Source: Nonomuraea jiangxiensis (GTDB taxonomy: Bacteria; Actinomycetota; Actinomycetes; Streptosporangiales; Streptosporangiaceae). From it: 64,000 bases of DNA. How positions within the stretch are numbered: position 1 is the first letter of the stretch; every line of letters starts with the position of its first letter. Location: contig NZ_FNDJ01000006.1 in the NCBI RefSeq assembly GCF_900099965.1, forward strand, positions 329,320 to 393,319. Reading direction: 5' to 3'. The position numbers and the translations under genes are program-made. The notes under the pieces were generated by a model that was not told the DNA's origin, did not search any database, and saw only the letters and a list, made by a program, of their open reading frames with translations. Positions 32,681-42,872 of this stretch are shown here, one piece after another.

Positions 32681-33151
32681 GTGACAAAGATCCCCCTGCG
32701 CCGGGTTACGGCGCGTGCCCTGCCTGTTGACGACCAAGGCCGGGTGCTTCTGCTCTACGGGTTCGAGCCCGCGAACGCTGATCGGCCGTTCTGGTTCACC
32801 ATCGGCGGGGCCCTGGAGGACGGTGAGACTCTGCAGGAGGCGGCGGCGCGGGAACTGTACGAGGAGGCCGGGATCCGCGTCGAGGCTGCGGACTTCACCG
32901 GACCGTACGGGAGCGGCACGATCGAGTTCTCCTGGGGCCAGTACGCCATCACCCAGGATCAGACCTTCTTCGCTATCCGGGTGGGCAATGCCGCCGTGTC
33001 GTTCGATCACATGGAGCAGATCGAGAAGGACACGACGACCGCCTACCGGTGGTGGAGTGTCGAGGAGCTCGAAAGTACCCAGGAGACGTTCTTTCCCGAG
33101 GACCTCGCGGCGATCTTGCGGAAGATCACGAAGGGCGGGGAACTCGCGTAG
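32681..33151 (+). CDS. Nudix hydrolase
   Basis: 156 residues from a GTG. Nudix box GGALEDGETLQEAAARELYE followed by EAGI fits the consensus. The N-terminal RRVTARALPVDDQGRVLLLY and C-terminal YRWWSVEELESTQETFFPED are typical of the MutT-like clade. Substrate unknown. Monocistronic, convergent with htpX, separated by a hairpin terminator. Confidence 0.85.
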   Translation: MTKIPLRRVTARALPVDDQGRVLLLYGFEPANADRPFWFTIGGALEDGETLQEAAARELYEEAGIRVEAADFTGPYGSGTIEFSWGQYAITQDQTFFAIRVGNAAVSFDHMEQIEKDTTTAYRWWSVEELESTQETFFPEDLAAILRKITKGGELA

Positions 33152-33258
33152 GGCCCGCTATGAGCGGCGCTGTCGGCAGGGTTGAGCCGGAGACGAGCAG
33201 TCCGTACGAGTCCGTAGGCGAGCCGGGGCTCCCCCCTGCCCGGGGCGGGCAGTTGTCT

Positions 33259-33284
33259 CCCGCTGCCCGCCTGTCGGCAGCGGG
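33259..33284. terminator. Bidirectional hairpin terminator
   Basis: CCCGCTGCC (33259-33267) and GGCAGCGGG (33276-33284) with an 8-nt loop, placed between the convergent Nudix and htpX genes. Confidence 0.6.
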
Positions 33285-33423
33285 AAGGTCAAATGAGGGC
33301 ATCGGCGGCGGGTTTGAGGGTTATGGGGCGGGTTGGGGGGTGAAGGCGGCCGATCGGCGGGACGGGGTGGAGGGTGGATCTCATGCCGGTCAGCCAGGAT
33401 CTGTCCGTACTCGGGCCCGTGGG

Positions 33424-34275
33424 TCAGCGGCGGTAGCCGGCCATGCGCTCCAGGCGGGCGACTCGCTCGGAGGTGGGCGGGTGGGTGGAGAACAGGCGGC
33501 CGAAGCCCGAGCCGCTGAACGGGTTGGCGATCATCATGTGGGAGGCCGAGGTGAGGCGGCTGTTCTCGGGGAGCGGCAGCCGGCGGGCGCCCATCTCGAT
33601 CTTGCGAAGCGCGGAGGCCAGTGCGAGCGGGTCGCCCGTGAGTCTGGCGCCCGATTCGTCGGCCTGGAATTCCCGCGTACGGGAGATCGCCAGTTGCACC
33701 ATCCCGGCCGCCACCGGCCCGAGCACCATCATCAGGAGCGCGCCCACGAAGCCTGGACCCTCGTCGTCGTCCGAACCGCCGAAGAAGACGGCCACGTAGC
33801 TGAGCCAGGTGATCATCGTGGCCAGTGCGCCGGCCACGGAGGAAATGAGGATGTCCCGGTTGTACACGTGTGAAAGCTCGTGCCCGATCACCCCGCGCAG
33901 CTCGGCCTCGTCGAGCAGCTTGGTGAGGCCGTACGTCACGCAGACCGCGGCCTGGCGCGGGCTTCTGCCCGTCGCGAACGCGTTCGGCTGCACCGTCGGC
34001 GAGATGTAGATGCGGGGCATCGGCTGGCGCGCCTGAGTGGAGAGCTCTCGCACGATCCGGTAGAGCGTGGGCTGCTCGACCTCGCTGACCGGCCTGGCCC
34101 GCATGGCCGACAGCGCGATGCGGTCGGAGAAGAAGTAGGCGACGCCGTTGCTCACCAGGGCCAGGATGAGCGCGAGTCGCGCACCGGTGCCGCCGCCCAA
34201 CCACGCGCCCACCGTGATGATCAGCGCGGACAGCCCTCCGAGCAGAACGGCGGTGCGCAGACCGTTGTGGTGCAA
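33424..34275 (-). CDS. htpX: HtpX membrane metalloprotease
   Basis: 283 residues. Two N-terminal TM helices (TAVLLGGLSALIITVGAWLG and LALILALVSNGVAYFF), then the M48 zinc motif HELSH in GVIGHELSHVYNRDILISSV near residue 133, further TM segments, and the third zinc ligand region in TREFQADESGARLTGDP. QPNAFATGRSPRQAAVCVT is family-typical. HtpX degrades misfolded membrane proteins. Located after the nuo cluster on the same strand, 138 bp from nuoN. Confidence 0.95.
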   Translation of the reverse strand: MHHNGLRTAVLLGGLSALIITVGAWLGGGTGARLALILALVSNGVAYFFSDRIALSAMRARPVSEVEQPTLYRIVRELSTQARQPMPRIYISPTVQPNAFATGRSPRQAAVCVTYGLTKLLDEAELRGVIGHELSHVYNRDILISSVAGALATMITWLSYVAVFFGGSDDDEGPGFVGALLMMVLGPVAAGMVQLAISRTREFQADESGARLTGDPLALASALRKIEMGARRLPLPENSRLTSASHMMIANPFSGSGFGRLFSTHPPTSERVARLERMAGYRR

Positions 34276-34413
34276 GGTTCCCCCCTCCGTGGTGTGGGTC
34301 CATCAGATCCAACGTTGATGACCCAGCTCTCGTTCCCCGGCGTGCTCAGCTGAGGGCGGAGTGCGACTTTCATGCCTGCTGCGGCATGTCTGTTGACACG
34401 CCCGAGCAGCACG

Positions 34414-36003
34414 TCAGCCGAAGGCGGACAAGGAGGTCATGTCCAGGACCACCTGGGGGGCGAACGAGAACAGGACGGCCACCACGAGGGCGAGGCCGAT
34501 GGCCAGCCACGTTGTGGCGGGCGGGCGGTGGGGGGTGGGGGATGCTGGGGGGAGGGACTCTCCGGTGGCCGAAGGGATAGGCGAGGTCGGGGCCCGGGAC
34601 GTTCCTGGGGTTGGGGTGAACAGGCGGGCTGTCCAGGTGGCGTAGTAGTAGAGGCCGATCACGGTGTTGACGGCCATGATCAACGCCAGCCAGCCGGAGC
34701 CGCCGACGACGAGCTCGCGGAAGACGAAGACCTTGGCGAAGAGCCCGGCCAGGCCCGGCGGCAGACCTGCCAGGCAGACCAGGCAGAACGCCAGCGCGAG
34801 GCCCGCCGCCGGGCTCCGGAACGCCAGGCCCCGGTAGTCGTCGAGCTCATTGCGGGTGACGGTCCTGGAGATGAGCATGACCACCGCGAACGCGCCGAGG
34901 TTCATGGCGGCGTAGATCACCAGGTAGGCCATGGACGTGCCGACCGCGCCCGAGGCGGCGGTGATCGCGAGGGGGGCCAGGATGTAGCCGGACTGGGCGA
35001 CGGACGACCAGGCCAGCAGCCGTACGGCGGAGCGCTGGCGCATGGCGAGCAGGTTGCCGGCGGTCATGGTCAGCGCGGCGACGATCCCGATGATGGGCGC
35101 CCAGGTGGCGGCCTGCCCGGACAGGCCCACGACCAGTACGAGGATCAGCCCCGCGAACCCCGCCGCCTTGGAGATGACCGAGAGCAGGGCGGCCACGGGA
35201 ACGGAAGCGCCCTGATAGACGTCGGCGGCCCACGAGTGGAACGGCACAGCGGCGATCTTGAACGCGAACCCCGCCACCACGAGCACCACACCCACCGTGA
35301 CGACCGCGGGCAACCCCTGGACGAGCGCCGGGTCCACGCCCGGTGCCTCGATCTGGCCGCTGAACACGGCCGCCAGGCGGGACAGGTAGATGGCGCCCGC
35401 GATGCCGTACAGGAGTGAGACCCCGAACAGCATGATCGCCGTCGAGACGACCGACACCACGAACAGTTTCACCGCCGCCTCCGAGGCGCGGCCGTCGTAG
35501 CGTTTCATCGCGGTCAGGGCGAAGACCGGGAGCGAGACGAGTTCGAGGGCCACCACGAGCATGACGAGGTCACGGGAGGCGGGCAGGGTGATGGCGCCGA
35601 CGAGGGTGCAGAGCAGCAGGAAATACCACTCGCCCACGGGGATGCCGCCGTCCGCCAGCTGGGTCATCGACATCAGGACGACCACCACGGCCGCGACCAG
35701 CACCATGCCCGCGAACACCAGCGTGAACCGATCCGCCACGAACGAGCACATCGCCGGCCCCTGACCCGCCGGCCCGGCCAGGTTGGGCGGGACGCAGAAG
35801 GTCGACCGCGGCGGACCGCCGCTGAGCGCCTGGGCGACGACGAAGGCGAGGGAGATCGCCACACCGGCCAGGGTGACGAGTCCGAGCGCCGTCCTGGTGC
35901 CGGGGCGGGCGGGGAGGAACGCGTCGAGCAGCAGCACCAGAGCGGCCACCAGGGCGAGCACCAGCGGGGGCGCGATCACGTAGTAGTCGATCTGCTGGAT
36001 CAT
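34414..36003 (-). CDS. nuoN: NADH-quinone oxidoreductase subunit N
   Basis: 529 residues. Antiporter-like proton-pumping subunit of complex I with ~14 TM helices; key block AGFAFKIAAVPFHSWAADVY with the conserved Lys, and GLPPGLAGLFAKVFVFRELV. Start ATG 36003 overlaps the nuoM stop by 4 nt. Near the C-terminus, between the penultimate and last TM helices, there is a Pro/Ser/Thr-rich stretch (TPGTSRAPTSPIPSATGESL, PPASPTPHRPPATTW) not usual in this subunit. Last gene of the nuo run before htpX. Confidence 0.95.
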   Translation of the reverse strand: MIQQIDYYVIAPPLVLALVAALVLLLDAFLPARPGTRTALGLVTLAGVAISLAFVVAQALSGGPPRSTFCVPPNLAGPAGQGPAMCSFVADRFTLVFAGMVLVAAVVVVLMSMTQLADGGIPVGEWYFLLLCTLVGAITLPASRDLVMLVVALELVSLPVFALTAMKRYDGRASEAAVKLFVVSVVSTAIMLFGVSLLYGIAGAIYLSRLAAVFSGQIEAPGVDPALVQGLPAVVTVGVVLVVAGFAFKIAAVPFHSWAADVYQGASVPVAALLSVISKAAGFAGLILVLVVGLSGQAATWAPIIGIVAALTMTAGNLLAMRQRSAVRLLAWSSVAQSGYILAPLAITAASGAVGTSMAYLVIYAAMNLGAFAVVMLISRTVTRNELDDYRGLAFRSPAAGLALAFCLVCLAGLPPGLAGLFAKVFVFRELVVGGSGWLALIMAVNTVIGLYYYATWTARLFTPTPGTSRAPTSPIPSATGESLPPASPTPHRPPATTWLAIGLALVVAVLFSFAPQVVLDMTSLSAFG

Positions 36004-37670
36004 GAGACGGCTCCCAGCAGGACCTGCACCGCCGGGGTGGTGAGCGACAGGAGGAGGCCGGGCCAGAGCCCGAACAGCACGGTCAGGACCACGAGCGGGG
36101 TCCAAGCCAGTAGTTCGTGCCTGGTGATGTCCTCTTGCCGGGGGTCGGGCGGTCCGGTGCTCGGGTCGAGGGTGATCGTTGCCGGGAGCCGTCCGGACGA
36201 GGCCGCGGGGGCGGTGGGGCGTTCGTCGGGGGTGGCGTGGATCGGGTCGGGCCGCGGGGTGCCGGCCGGTGTCCCGGGGAGCGGCTGCGGGGTGGTGTCG
36301 TGGGGGCGGCCGTGGGTGACGCGCGACAGCATGACCAGGAAGTAGGCCGCCGTCAGGAGCGCGCCCAGGCCGCCGATCACCATGTACGTGAGGAACAGCC
36401 CGCGTGGCAGCCCGTTCGCCGGTTGGAACGCCCCGAGCAGCGCCAGCATCTCCCCCCAGAACCCGGCCAGCCCGGGCAGTCCGAGCGAGGCGATCGCCGC
36501 GAACGTGAGCACCGAGCCCAGCCGCGGCACCCTGGCCAGCAAGCCGCCGCCCAGCGAGGGCATGTCGGCGGTGTGGTGACGTTCCTTGATCGCCCCGGCC
36601 AGGAAGAACAGCAGGCCGGTGATCAGGCCGTGGGCGACGTTCGCGAAGAGGGCGCCGTTGGTGCCGACCGGGGTCAGCGTCGCGAAGCCCAGTAGTACGA
36701 AGCCCATGTGGCCGACGGACGAGTAGGCGATCATGCGTTTGAGGTCGCGCTGGGCGAGGCAGGCGAGGGCGCCGTAGACGATCCCGACCACGGCGAACGC
36801 ACCCAGCCACGGCGCCACCGCCGCCGCACCCTCCGGGAGGACGGGGATGGCGATCCTGGCGAAACCGTACGTGCCCATCTTCAGCAGCACGCCGGCGAGC
36901 AGCACCGAGCCCACGGTAGGCGCCTCCGTGTGGGCGTCGGGCAGCCAAGTGTGCAGCGGCCACATCGGCGTTTTGACGGCCAGGCCGATGCCGATGGCCA
37001 CGAACGCCAGGATCTGCACCGATCTCGACATTCCGCTGCCGTGGGCCGCGGTGAGCGCCTCGATGTCGAGCGTGCCGGCCTGGGCCCAGACGATCAGCAG
37101 GCCGAGGAGCATCACGACCGAGCCGAGCAGGGTGTAGAGGATGAACTTGACCGCGGCCCCCCGGCGTCCCTCGCCGCCCCAGATGCCGATCAGGAAGTAC
37201 ATCGGGATGAGCACGATCTCGAAGAAGACGAAAAAGAGCAGCAGGTCGAGGGCGAGGAACGTACCGATCATGCCTACTTCGAGGACGAGCAGCGTGAACA
37301 CGAGCGCCCGGGGCCTGTCACTCATGAACGGCCCGGAGTCCCTCGTCCTGCCCCAGCACAGGTAGACGAAGCACAGGAACGTCAGCAGCGCCGTGAGCGC
37401 GACCAGCGGCAGCGAGATCCCGTCGACGCCGAGGTGGAAGCGCAGCCCCAGGCCGGGGATCCACGGCACGTCCACCTCGAACTGCGGCGCCGCAGCCCTG
37501 CCGTAGTCGAACGTCACGACGAGCAGCACGGCCGGCGCCAGCGCGATACCCGAGACGACCAGCCCGTACGTGCGCAGGATCGGGCGGAGGGCGTGCGGGG
37601 CGAGGAGGAGCAGGAGCGCGCCGAGCAGCGGCACGGCCAGCAGCGTGATCGGAAGCCAGCCACCCATCAT
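36000..37670 (-). CDS. nuoM: NADH-quinone oxidoreductase subunit M
   Basis: 556 residues from the ATG at 37670 (MMGGWLPITLLAVPLLGALL). Contains LRFHLGVDGISLPLVALTAL, FFEIVLIPMYFLIGIWGGEG and [20 protein letters not shown], the conserved Lys/His-bearing proton-pump signature. A low-complexity insert (HGRPHDTTPQPLPGTPAGT, PDERPTAPAASSG) of about 70 residues sits before the last TM helix (WTPLVVLTVLFGLWPGLLL). 121 bp separate its start from the nuoL stop, without a gene. Confidence 0.95.
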   Translation of the reverse strand: MMGGWLPITLLAVPLLGALLLLLAPHALRPILRTYGLVVSGIALAPAVLLVVTFDYGRAAAPQFEVDVPWIPGLGLRFHLGVDGISLPLVALTALLTFLCFVYLCWGRTRDSGPFMSDRPRALVFTLLVLEVGMIGTFLALDLLLFFVFFEIVLIPMYFLIGIWGGEGRRGAAVKFILYTLLGSVVMLLGLLIVWAQAGTLDIEALTAAHGSGMSRSVQILAFVAIGIGLAVKTPMWPLHTWLPDAHTEAPTVGSVLLAGVLLKMGTYGFARIAIPVLPEGAAAVAPWLGAFAVVGIVYGALACLAQRDLKRMIAYSSVGHMGFVLLGFATLTPVGTNGALFANVAHGLITGLLFFLAGAIKERHHTADMPSLGGGLLARVPRLGSVLTFAAIASLGLPGLAGFWGEMLALLGAFQPANGLPRGLFLTYMVIGGLGALLTAAYFLVMLSRVTHGRPHDTTPQPLPGTPAGTPRPDPIHATPDERPTAPAASSGRLPATITLDPSTGPPDPRQEDITRHELLAWTPLVVLTVLFGLWPGLLLSLTTPAVQVLLGAVS

Positions 37671-37791
37671 GTGGACACCACCGCCCCCGGCGAACGACCC
37701 GATCCGGGACGACACGAACGTGCCCCGGCCGTGACGGCTCTCCGGCCTCTGGTTGGGCGGGCTGTCAGGGCTTCGGAAGGAGGCCGGGCCG

Positions 37792-39912
37792 TCATGTGAA
37801 CACCACCGCCCCCACCGCGATCAACAGGACACCGGCGAGCACGCCGCTTACGTAGAGTTGGACGTTGCCGTTCTGGGCCAGGCGTAGCACCCCGGACAAG
37901 CCGCGCGCCGACCTGCCCGAGCCGCGCACCGCCCCGTCCACGACCACGTCGTCCGTCCTGACGACCAGCCTGGCCAGCGCCAGCACCGGGCGTACGAACA
38001 GGGCGGCGTAGAGCCCATCCACGTAGAACGCCCGCTCGCACGGCCCTCTCAGCGGCCCCAGCAGGCGGGCCGGGTCGGCGATGGGGTCGCTGCGCCAGAA
38101 CGCGTAGACCACCCCGGCGCCGAGCAGGGCGAGCACGACGCTGATGGCCGCCACGCCGAGATCCAGGTGCGGCTCGCCGGCGAAGCCCAGCAGCAGGGCC
38201 GGGACCGCGAGGAGGACGATGGGCACGAGCATCGTCCTGGGGGCCTCCCTGACGTCCACGACGTGGGCCGTGCCGGGCTCCGGTTCGGGGAGCGCCACGG
38301 CTCTCGTCTCGCCGAAGAAGGTGCGCAACCAGGCTCTGGCGGCGTACGCGCCGGTGACGGCGACGGTGGCGAGCGCGCAGCCGTACAGGAGGAACGCGGC
38401 CGCGTCCGTCAGGACGCTTGATGACAGCGCGTCGTCCATGGCTAGCAGGACGCCGTCCTTGCTGAAGAAGCCGCTGGCCGGGGGGATGCCCATGAGGGCG
38501 GCGAAACCTATCGTCATCGTGACGAACGTGACCGGCAGCTCCCGGCGCAGGCCGCCCATCTGGGTCATCAGGTTGGAGCCGACGTGGTGGATCACGGCGC
38601 CCGCGCAGAGGAACAGCAGCGCCTTGAACGCGCCGTGGGTCAGCAGGTGGAAGATCGCCGCCGTGTCGGAGTTCGCGGCGAGGCCGCCTGCCATGTACGC
38701 GAGCTGGCTGACCGTGGAGTAGGCGAGCACACGTTTCAGGTCGTCCTGGGCGAGCGCGGCCAGCGCGGCGCCCAGCATGCCCAGCGCGGCGACGACCGCC
38801 AGCACGTCGAGGGTGGGCGGGGCGTGCTGGAACGCCGGGAAGAGCCTGGCCACGATGAAGATGCCGGCGGCGACCATGGTGGCGGCGTGGATCAGGGCGC
38901 TGATCGGGGTCGGGCCCGCCATGGCGTCGGGGAGCCAGGTGTGCAGCGGCACCTGGGCGCTCTTGCCCGCCACCCCCGCCAGCAGGAGCATCGTGGCGGT
39001 CACCAGGGTGGCCGTGGACATTTCCGGCACCTTCGCCAGCACCTCGCTGATGCGGAAGCTGCCTGCCGCCGTGCCGAGGACGAAGATGCCGAAGAGGAAG
39101 CCGACGTCGCCCAGGCGGGTGACGAGGAACGCCTTGATCGCCGCGCGCGAGTTGGCCCGGTCTTCCCACCAGTGGCCGATGAGGAGGTAGGAGCAGAGGC
39201 CCATGATCTCCCAGCCGACGTAGAGGACCAGGAGATCACCCGCGTAGACCACCAGGAGCATGGCGCTGGTGAACAGGCTGATGAAGGCGCTGTAGGAGGG
39301 ATAGCGCGGGTCGTCCTTGAGGTAGCCGACCGAATAGATCTGTACGGCGAGGGCTACGAGGGTCACCAGGACGCCGAGGATGCTCGACAGGTTGTCGGCC
39401 TGGAGGGTGAGCGAGATCGGGATGCCGCCGGTGACTATCGTGCCGTAGGTCTGGCCTGTGGGGGGTGAGGTCGAGGTGCCGTCGCTGAGGAAGGCGAAGC
39501 CTGGGCCCCAGGCCAGCCAGATGGTCACGAGCGCCGCGGCGGCTGTGGGCAGGATCGCCAGCCAGGCCGCTCGGGTGTTGGCCCGCTGATTCGCCGCCTC
39601 GGCTGTGGGGTGGGCTTTGATCTCCTTTACGGTCTGGTGGGGCCGCGACGTGGGCTTGGTGGGTCCGGGCACGGCTGCGGGCACGGCCGGCGGGTACTCG
39701 GCAGGCGTGGGCTCGGCAGGCGTGGGCGGGCTTGGCGCAGACCTGTCAGGTGCAGACCCGCCAGGTGTGGACAGGCCGGATGCGGACCGGCCGGGTGACG
39801 GGTCGCGTGGCGCGGTGGTGGTCGTGCGGTGGTGCGGCCAGCGAGAGAGAAGCAGCGCTGCGGAGGCGGCGATGAACGGTAGGAGCACGGCTAGGAGCGG
39901 GAATGTCGTCAT
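37792..39912 (-). CDS. nuoL: NADH-quinone oxidoreductase subunit L
   Basis: 706 residues. [40 protein letters not shown] and [20 protein letters not shown] with [14 protein letters not shown] mark the subunit; C-terminal lateral helix and last TM ([20 protein letters not shown]) are present. Between the first TM ([20 protein letters not shown]) and the second there is an extra ~80-residue Pro/Ser/Thr/Ala-rich segment ([39 protein letters not shown]), absent from ordinary NuoL. The ATG overlaps the nuoK stop by 4 nt. Confidence 0.95.
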   Translation of the reverse strand: MTTFPLLAVLLPFIAASAALLLSRWPHHRTTTTAPRDPSPGRSASGLSTPGGSAPDRSAPSPPTPAEPTPAEYPPAVPAAVPGPTKPTSRPHQTVKEIKAHPTAEAANQRANTRAAWLAILPTAAAALVTIWLAWGPGFAFLSDGTSTSPPTGQTYGTIVTGGIPISLTLQADNLSSILGVLVTLVALAVQIYSVGYLKDDPRYPSYSAFISLFTSAMLLVVYAGDLLVLYVGWEIMGLCSYLLIGHWWEDRANSRAAIKAFLVTRLGDVGFLFGIFVLGTAAGSFRISEVLAKVPEMSTATLVTATMLLLAGVAGKSAQVPLHTWLPDAMAGPTPISALIHAATMVAAGIFIVARLFPAFQHAPPTLDVLAVVAALGMLGAALAALAQDDLKRVLAYSTVSQLAYMAGGLAANSDTAAIFHLLTHGAFKALLFLCAGAVIHHVGSNLMTQMGGLRRELPVTFVTMTIGFAALMGIPPASGFFSKDGVLLAMDDALSSSVLTDAAAFLLYGCALATVAVTGAYAARAWLRTFFGETRAVALPEPEPGTAHVVDVREAPRTMLVPIVLLAVPALLLGFAGEPHLDLGVAAISVVLALLGAGVVYAFWRSDPIADPARLLGPLRGPCERAFYVDGLYAALFVRPVLALARLVVRTDDVVVDGAVRGSGRSARGLSGVLRLAQNGNVQLYVSGVLAGVLLIAVGAVVFT

Positions 39913-40619
39913 AGCGTGCCACCTCGCTTGACGGGCTGCTCGCCCTCACGTCCGTTTCCTGTCCCTGTGGCCTCCGCCTGGCCCTCGGTCACGGCCGCTT
40001 CCGCCCGGTTCTCGCCGTCCGTGGCGTGATCCTGCCTCGCCGGTGCTGCCTGTCCAGTCTCTGTGTGTTCTGAGTGGGGGTATCGGCGCTTGGCGGGCTC
40101 GTCATCGTCGCGCTGTCGGTCATCGGAGGTGGGGGCGTTGGTCAGGTGGTCGGATTGGCCGTGTGCCGGTGTCGTTCGGTCGGGGGTGGCGAGGCCGCTC
40201 GGGGCGGTGAAGTCATTCGGCGCGGCATGGTCGCTGGGGGCAGCATGGTCGCTGGGGGCAGCATGGTCGCTGGGGGCGGTGAGAATTGCCGATGGGTCAC
40301 GGTGGTCGTCGGGGGGTTCGGCGAGGTCTCGCAGGTGGTCGATGTCCACGGTGCGGCGGTTGCGGTAGAGCGCCAGGATGATGGCGAGGCCCAGGCCCAC
40401 TTCGGCCGCTGCGATGACAATGACGAACAGCGTGAGCACCTGGCCGCTGTGCAGGCGGTCGCCCAGCCATACGTCGAACGCGACCAGGTTGAGGTTGACG
40501 GCGTTGAGCATCAGCTCTACCGACATCAGCACGAGGATCGTGTTGCGTCGGGCGAGCACGCCGTAGACGCCGATGGAGAAGAGCAGCGCGGAGATCACCG
40601 CAGGGTAGACGATATGCAC
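39909..40619 (-). CDS. nuoK: NADH-quinone oxidoreductase subunit K with long C-terminal tail
   Basis: 236 residues, more than twice the usual ~100. The first ~98 are classical NuoK with three TM helices and the conserved Glu residues ([40 protein letters not shown]). Then follows a ~135-residue hydrophilic tail with tandem APSDH units ([17 protein letters not shown]) and acidic/polar residues ([20 protein letters not shown]), predicted disordered and exposed to the cytoplasm or outside depending on topology. The DNA shows an 18-bp tandem repeat (about 40225-40280) for the APSDH part. Confidence 0.92.
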   Translation of the reverse strand: MHIVYPAVISALLFSIGVYGVLARRNTILVLMSVELMLNAVNLNLVAFDVWLGDRLHSGQVLTLFVIVIAAAEVGLGLAIILALYRNRRTVDIDHLRDLAEPPDDHRDPSAILTAPSDHAAPSDHAAPSDHAAPNDFTAPSGLATPDRTTPAHGQSDHLTNAPTSDDRQRDDDEPAKRRYPHSEHTETGQAAPARQDHATDGENRAEAAVTEGQAEATGTGNGREGEQPVKRGGTL

Positions 40620-41383
40620 TACCTACCCCCGGTCTGGTCGGGCGGCGGGGTACCGGCATCCTGTTCGGGTGATGGGCTGCCGGCTTTTTGGGCCGGTGGA
40701 TGTGTCTCCGGGCCAAGCGGCTGCGCGGGCGTTCGGGGGCTCGTTCCGGCTTTTTGAGCGTTTGGCTGCGTGCCTGTAGCAACTGTCTGGGCGGGAGGTT
40801 GGGGGCCCGTGTCGGGTGTCGGGGTGGGTGCCTTCTGATCAGGTGGTGGGGCGCCGCGGATGTCTGTGCGGGACAGGACGATGGCGCCGATCAACGCGGC
40901 CAGTAGCAGAACCGACAGGGCCTCGAAGGGCAGGACCCAGGTCGCGAACACGCTGGCGCCCAGCTCCTTGGCGGCTCCGCGGCCCGGTCGCAGCGGAGTG
41001 TAGGCCGTGCGGAAGCCGTCGATCACCACCGTTACCAGGATGGCTGCTGTTGCCACCGCCACCAGGGCCGCAACCAGGCGGTTGCCGCTGTCGAGGTCCG
41101 CGGAGCGTCCGATGGGGGCGCGGGTGAGCATGATGCCGAACAACATCAGCACCACCACCGCGCCCACATAGATCAGCACCTGGACCCAGGCCACGAACTC
41201 GGCCGTCAGCACGAGGTAACCGCCGGCCAGTGCACCGAAGCAGACCACCAGCCACAGGGCGGCGTGGACCAGTTGTTTGGTCGTGACGACAAGCAGCGCC
41301 GATCCAACCGCTACCGCGCCCAGCAGCAAGAAAACGATCTCTTGCCCTGTGGGTGACAGGTAGGAGGGCACCGCCTCGGTCAC
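40619..41383 (-). CDS. nuoJ: NADH-quinone oxidoreductase subunit J with C-terminal tail
   Basis: 254 residues. Five TM helices characteristic of Nuo[101 protein letters not shown]. After residue ~170 there is an ~80-residue Pro/Gln/Thr-rich tail ([20 protein letters not shown] and [14 protein letters not shown] repeats). Start overlaps the nuoI stop by 4 nt; stop shares one base with the nuoK ATG. Confidence 0.93.
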   Translation of the reverse strand: MTEAVPSYLSPTGQEIVFLLLGAVAVGSALLVVTTKQLVHAALWLVVCFGALAGGYLVLTAEFVAWVQVLIYVGAVVVLMLFGIMLTRAPIGRSADLDSGNRLVAALVAVATAAILVTVVIDGFRTAYTPLRPGRGAAKELGASVFATWVLPFEALSVLLLAALIGAIVLSRTDIRGAPPPDQKAPTPTPDTGPQPPAQTVATGTQPNAQKAGTSPRTPAQPLGPETHPPAQKAGSPSPEQDAGTPPPDQTGGR

Positions 41384-42720
41384 GACTCCTCCTCGGACTC
41401 CCTTGTCTCGTCAGGACCGAGCCGCCCGGGCGGCCGGATGGACCGTGGATCGGCCATTCGGCGCCTGCGCGGGCTCGGGGCAGAAGTCTGCTCCTCCGGC
41501 TCGGGCTTCGATCGCGGGTCGCCCTGAGCTGTGGACAACTTTTCTGGCGGCGACTCGCCTGTGGATGAAGCCTGTCCTTGAGACTGCTGGTGGTCTGTGG
41601 CGCGGCCGGAGCCCGGCTCAGTTGGTGCGGTCGGATCGGTGTCCGCCGCCATGCCCTTCGGGACGGCATCCTCGCTGGCGGCATCCTCGCCAGCGACGCC
41701 TCTCGAGACGGCGTCCGTTTCGGTCTCGGAGGCTGCGGCTGTCGCGTCCGCTGTGGTCGGGACGGCCTGCGTCTCGTCTGAGGAGGCGATGTCGTTCCTG
41801 CCCAGGGAGACGGCGCTTTGGTCAGAGGCGAGGTCCGTCCTGGTCCCTGTGGGAACGCTGGTGTCGCCGGTGTCTGTTCTAGCGTCTGTGGACAGGCTGC
41901 CGTCTGGTGCCGCTTCTGGTGTGTGGGTCTGTTGCGGCTGCTCTGAAGGGGTGGCGGAGGGCTCGTCCTGGGGCGGGAGGGCGCCTGGGGGGCGGATTCC
42001 CCGTACGTTCGAGATCGAGCGGCGGGGGCGTTCGGTCGGCGTTGGTGATGGCGCCGCAGGGGCTTTTGCGGGTGCGTCTGTGGTGCTGTTCGCCGGTTCG
42101 GGGGCGGGGGGTGTGGATGCTGGGGTGGGCGGCTCGCCCGTGGGTGCTTCCTCGGGGCGGCGCGTGGTGGGGGTGCGTCGGGGCTGGGCGGGCTTCGAGG
42201 AGTCCGTACGGGTGCCTGCCGGGCGGCGGGGAGCGGCGGTGAGCTCCTTCGGTGGCTCGGCGCCGGGGTCGTGGGCCGGAGGTGGGGGGACCGTGGGGGT
42301 CCAGGCAGCCAGTCTGTCCTTTTCGTGGAGGAGGTTGCGGATGTCGCCTTCCGCGTACTCGAACTCCGGGGACCAGAACAGGGCGTCGAACGGGCACACC
42401 TCAATGCAGATGCCGCAGTACATGCACAGGGCGAAGTCGATGGCGAAGCGGTCGAGGACGTTGCGCTGGCGGGCGCGGCCGCCCTCAGGGGCCGGGATCG
42501 TCTCCTTGTGCGAGTCGATGTAGATGCACCAGTCCGGGCACTCTCGGGCACAGAGCATGCAAGAGGTGCAATTTTCCTCAACCAGGGCGATGACGCCTCG
42601 GCTGCGGGGCGGCAGGGCGGGCTTGACCTCGGGATACTGCTGAGTGACGGATTTGCGCAGCATGTGGCGAAGGGTGATGGTCAGCCCTTTCGCCAGTCCG
42701 ACTCCCGGAATGCGCGCCAT
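41380..42720 (-). CDS. nuoI: NADH-quinone oxidoreductase subunit I with long disordered C-terminal extension
   Basis: 446 residues; ordinary NuoI is ~180-230. The first ~150 residues carry the two 4Fe-4S motifs: [15 protein letters not shown] and [18 protein letters not shown] (N6a/N6b clusters). After [15 protein letters not shown] the remaining ~290 residues are low complexity, rich in Pro, Thr, Ser, Ala, Glu. Two related blocks, [17 protein letters not shown] and [15 protein letters not shown], bracket the bulk of the tail, suggesting that a short ancestral tail was duplicated or split. Divergent from the kinase gene at 42873. Confidence 0.93.
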   Translation of the reverse strand: MARIPGVGLAKGLTITLRHMLRKSVTQQYPEVKPALPPRSRGVIALVEENCTSCMLCARECPDWCIYIDSHKETIPAPEGGRARQRNVLDRFAIDFALCMYCGICIEVCPFDALFWSPEFEYAEGDIRNLLHEKDRLAAWTPTVPPPPAHDPGAEPPKELTAAPRRPAGTRTDSSKPAQPRRTPTTRRPEEAPTGEPPTPASTPPAPEPANSTTDAPAKAPAAPSPTPTERPRRSISNVRGIRPPGALPPQDEPSATPSEQPQQTHTPEAAPDGSLSTDARTDTGDTSVPTGTRTDLASDQSAVSLGRNDIASSDETQAVPTTADATAAASETETDAVSRGVAGEDAASEDAVPKGMAADTDPTAPTEPGSGRATDHQQSQGQASSTGESPPEKLSTAQGDPRSKPEPEEQTSAPSPRRRRMADPRSIRPPGRLGPDETRESEEES

Positions 42721-42769
42721 GGTTCAACATCATGACGTACTTGGCCGCAGACGTGAATGCGCCAGCGCG

Positions 42770-42821
42770 TTGTCCCCAGTTTTTCCACAGCCATCCACAG
42801 GTTGACAGGAGGTTATCCACA
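42770..42821 (+). promoter_or_regulatory. Cluster of DnaA-box-like 9-mers in the nuoI/kinase divergent gap
   Basis: Same-strand sequences TTGTCCCCA (42770), TTTTCCACA (42781), CCATCCACA (42791) and TTATCCACA (42813, a perfect DnaA box). Their TCC positions are 11, 10 and 22 bp apart, close to whole helical turns. The gap (42721-42872) must also hold promoters for nuoI-N and the kinase. More boxes lie inside both genes (TTGTCCACA at 41530 on the minus strand and at 43632 on the plus strand). Confidence 0.5.
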
Positions 42822-42872
42822 AGCTGTGCGGGTGCCCGATATGAACCACGTCATGGCGATAGTCTCTCCGCC

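Noticed and set aside
33049..33873. Open frame antisense to htpX
   Set aside because: Shadow of htpX on the other strand.
34372..37799. Long plus-strand frames opposite nuoN-nuoM
   Set aside because: They mirror the coding frames of the Nuo subunits and encode Gly/Arg/Gln-rich sequence without homology.
40225..40280. Possible short repeat element or CRISPR-like unit
   Set aside because: It is an in-frame tandem repeat of the nuoK tail.
42732..42872. Extended N-terminus of the membrane kinase
   Set aside because: It would cover the DnaA-box-like promoter region and adds no recognisable sequence; the ATG at 42873 begins just before the first TM helix.
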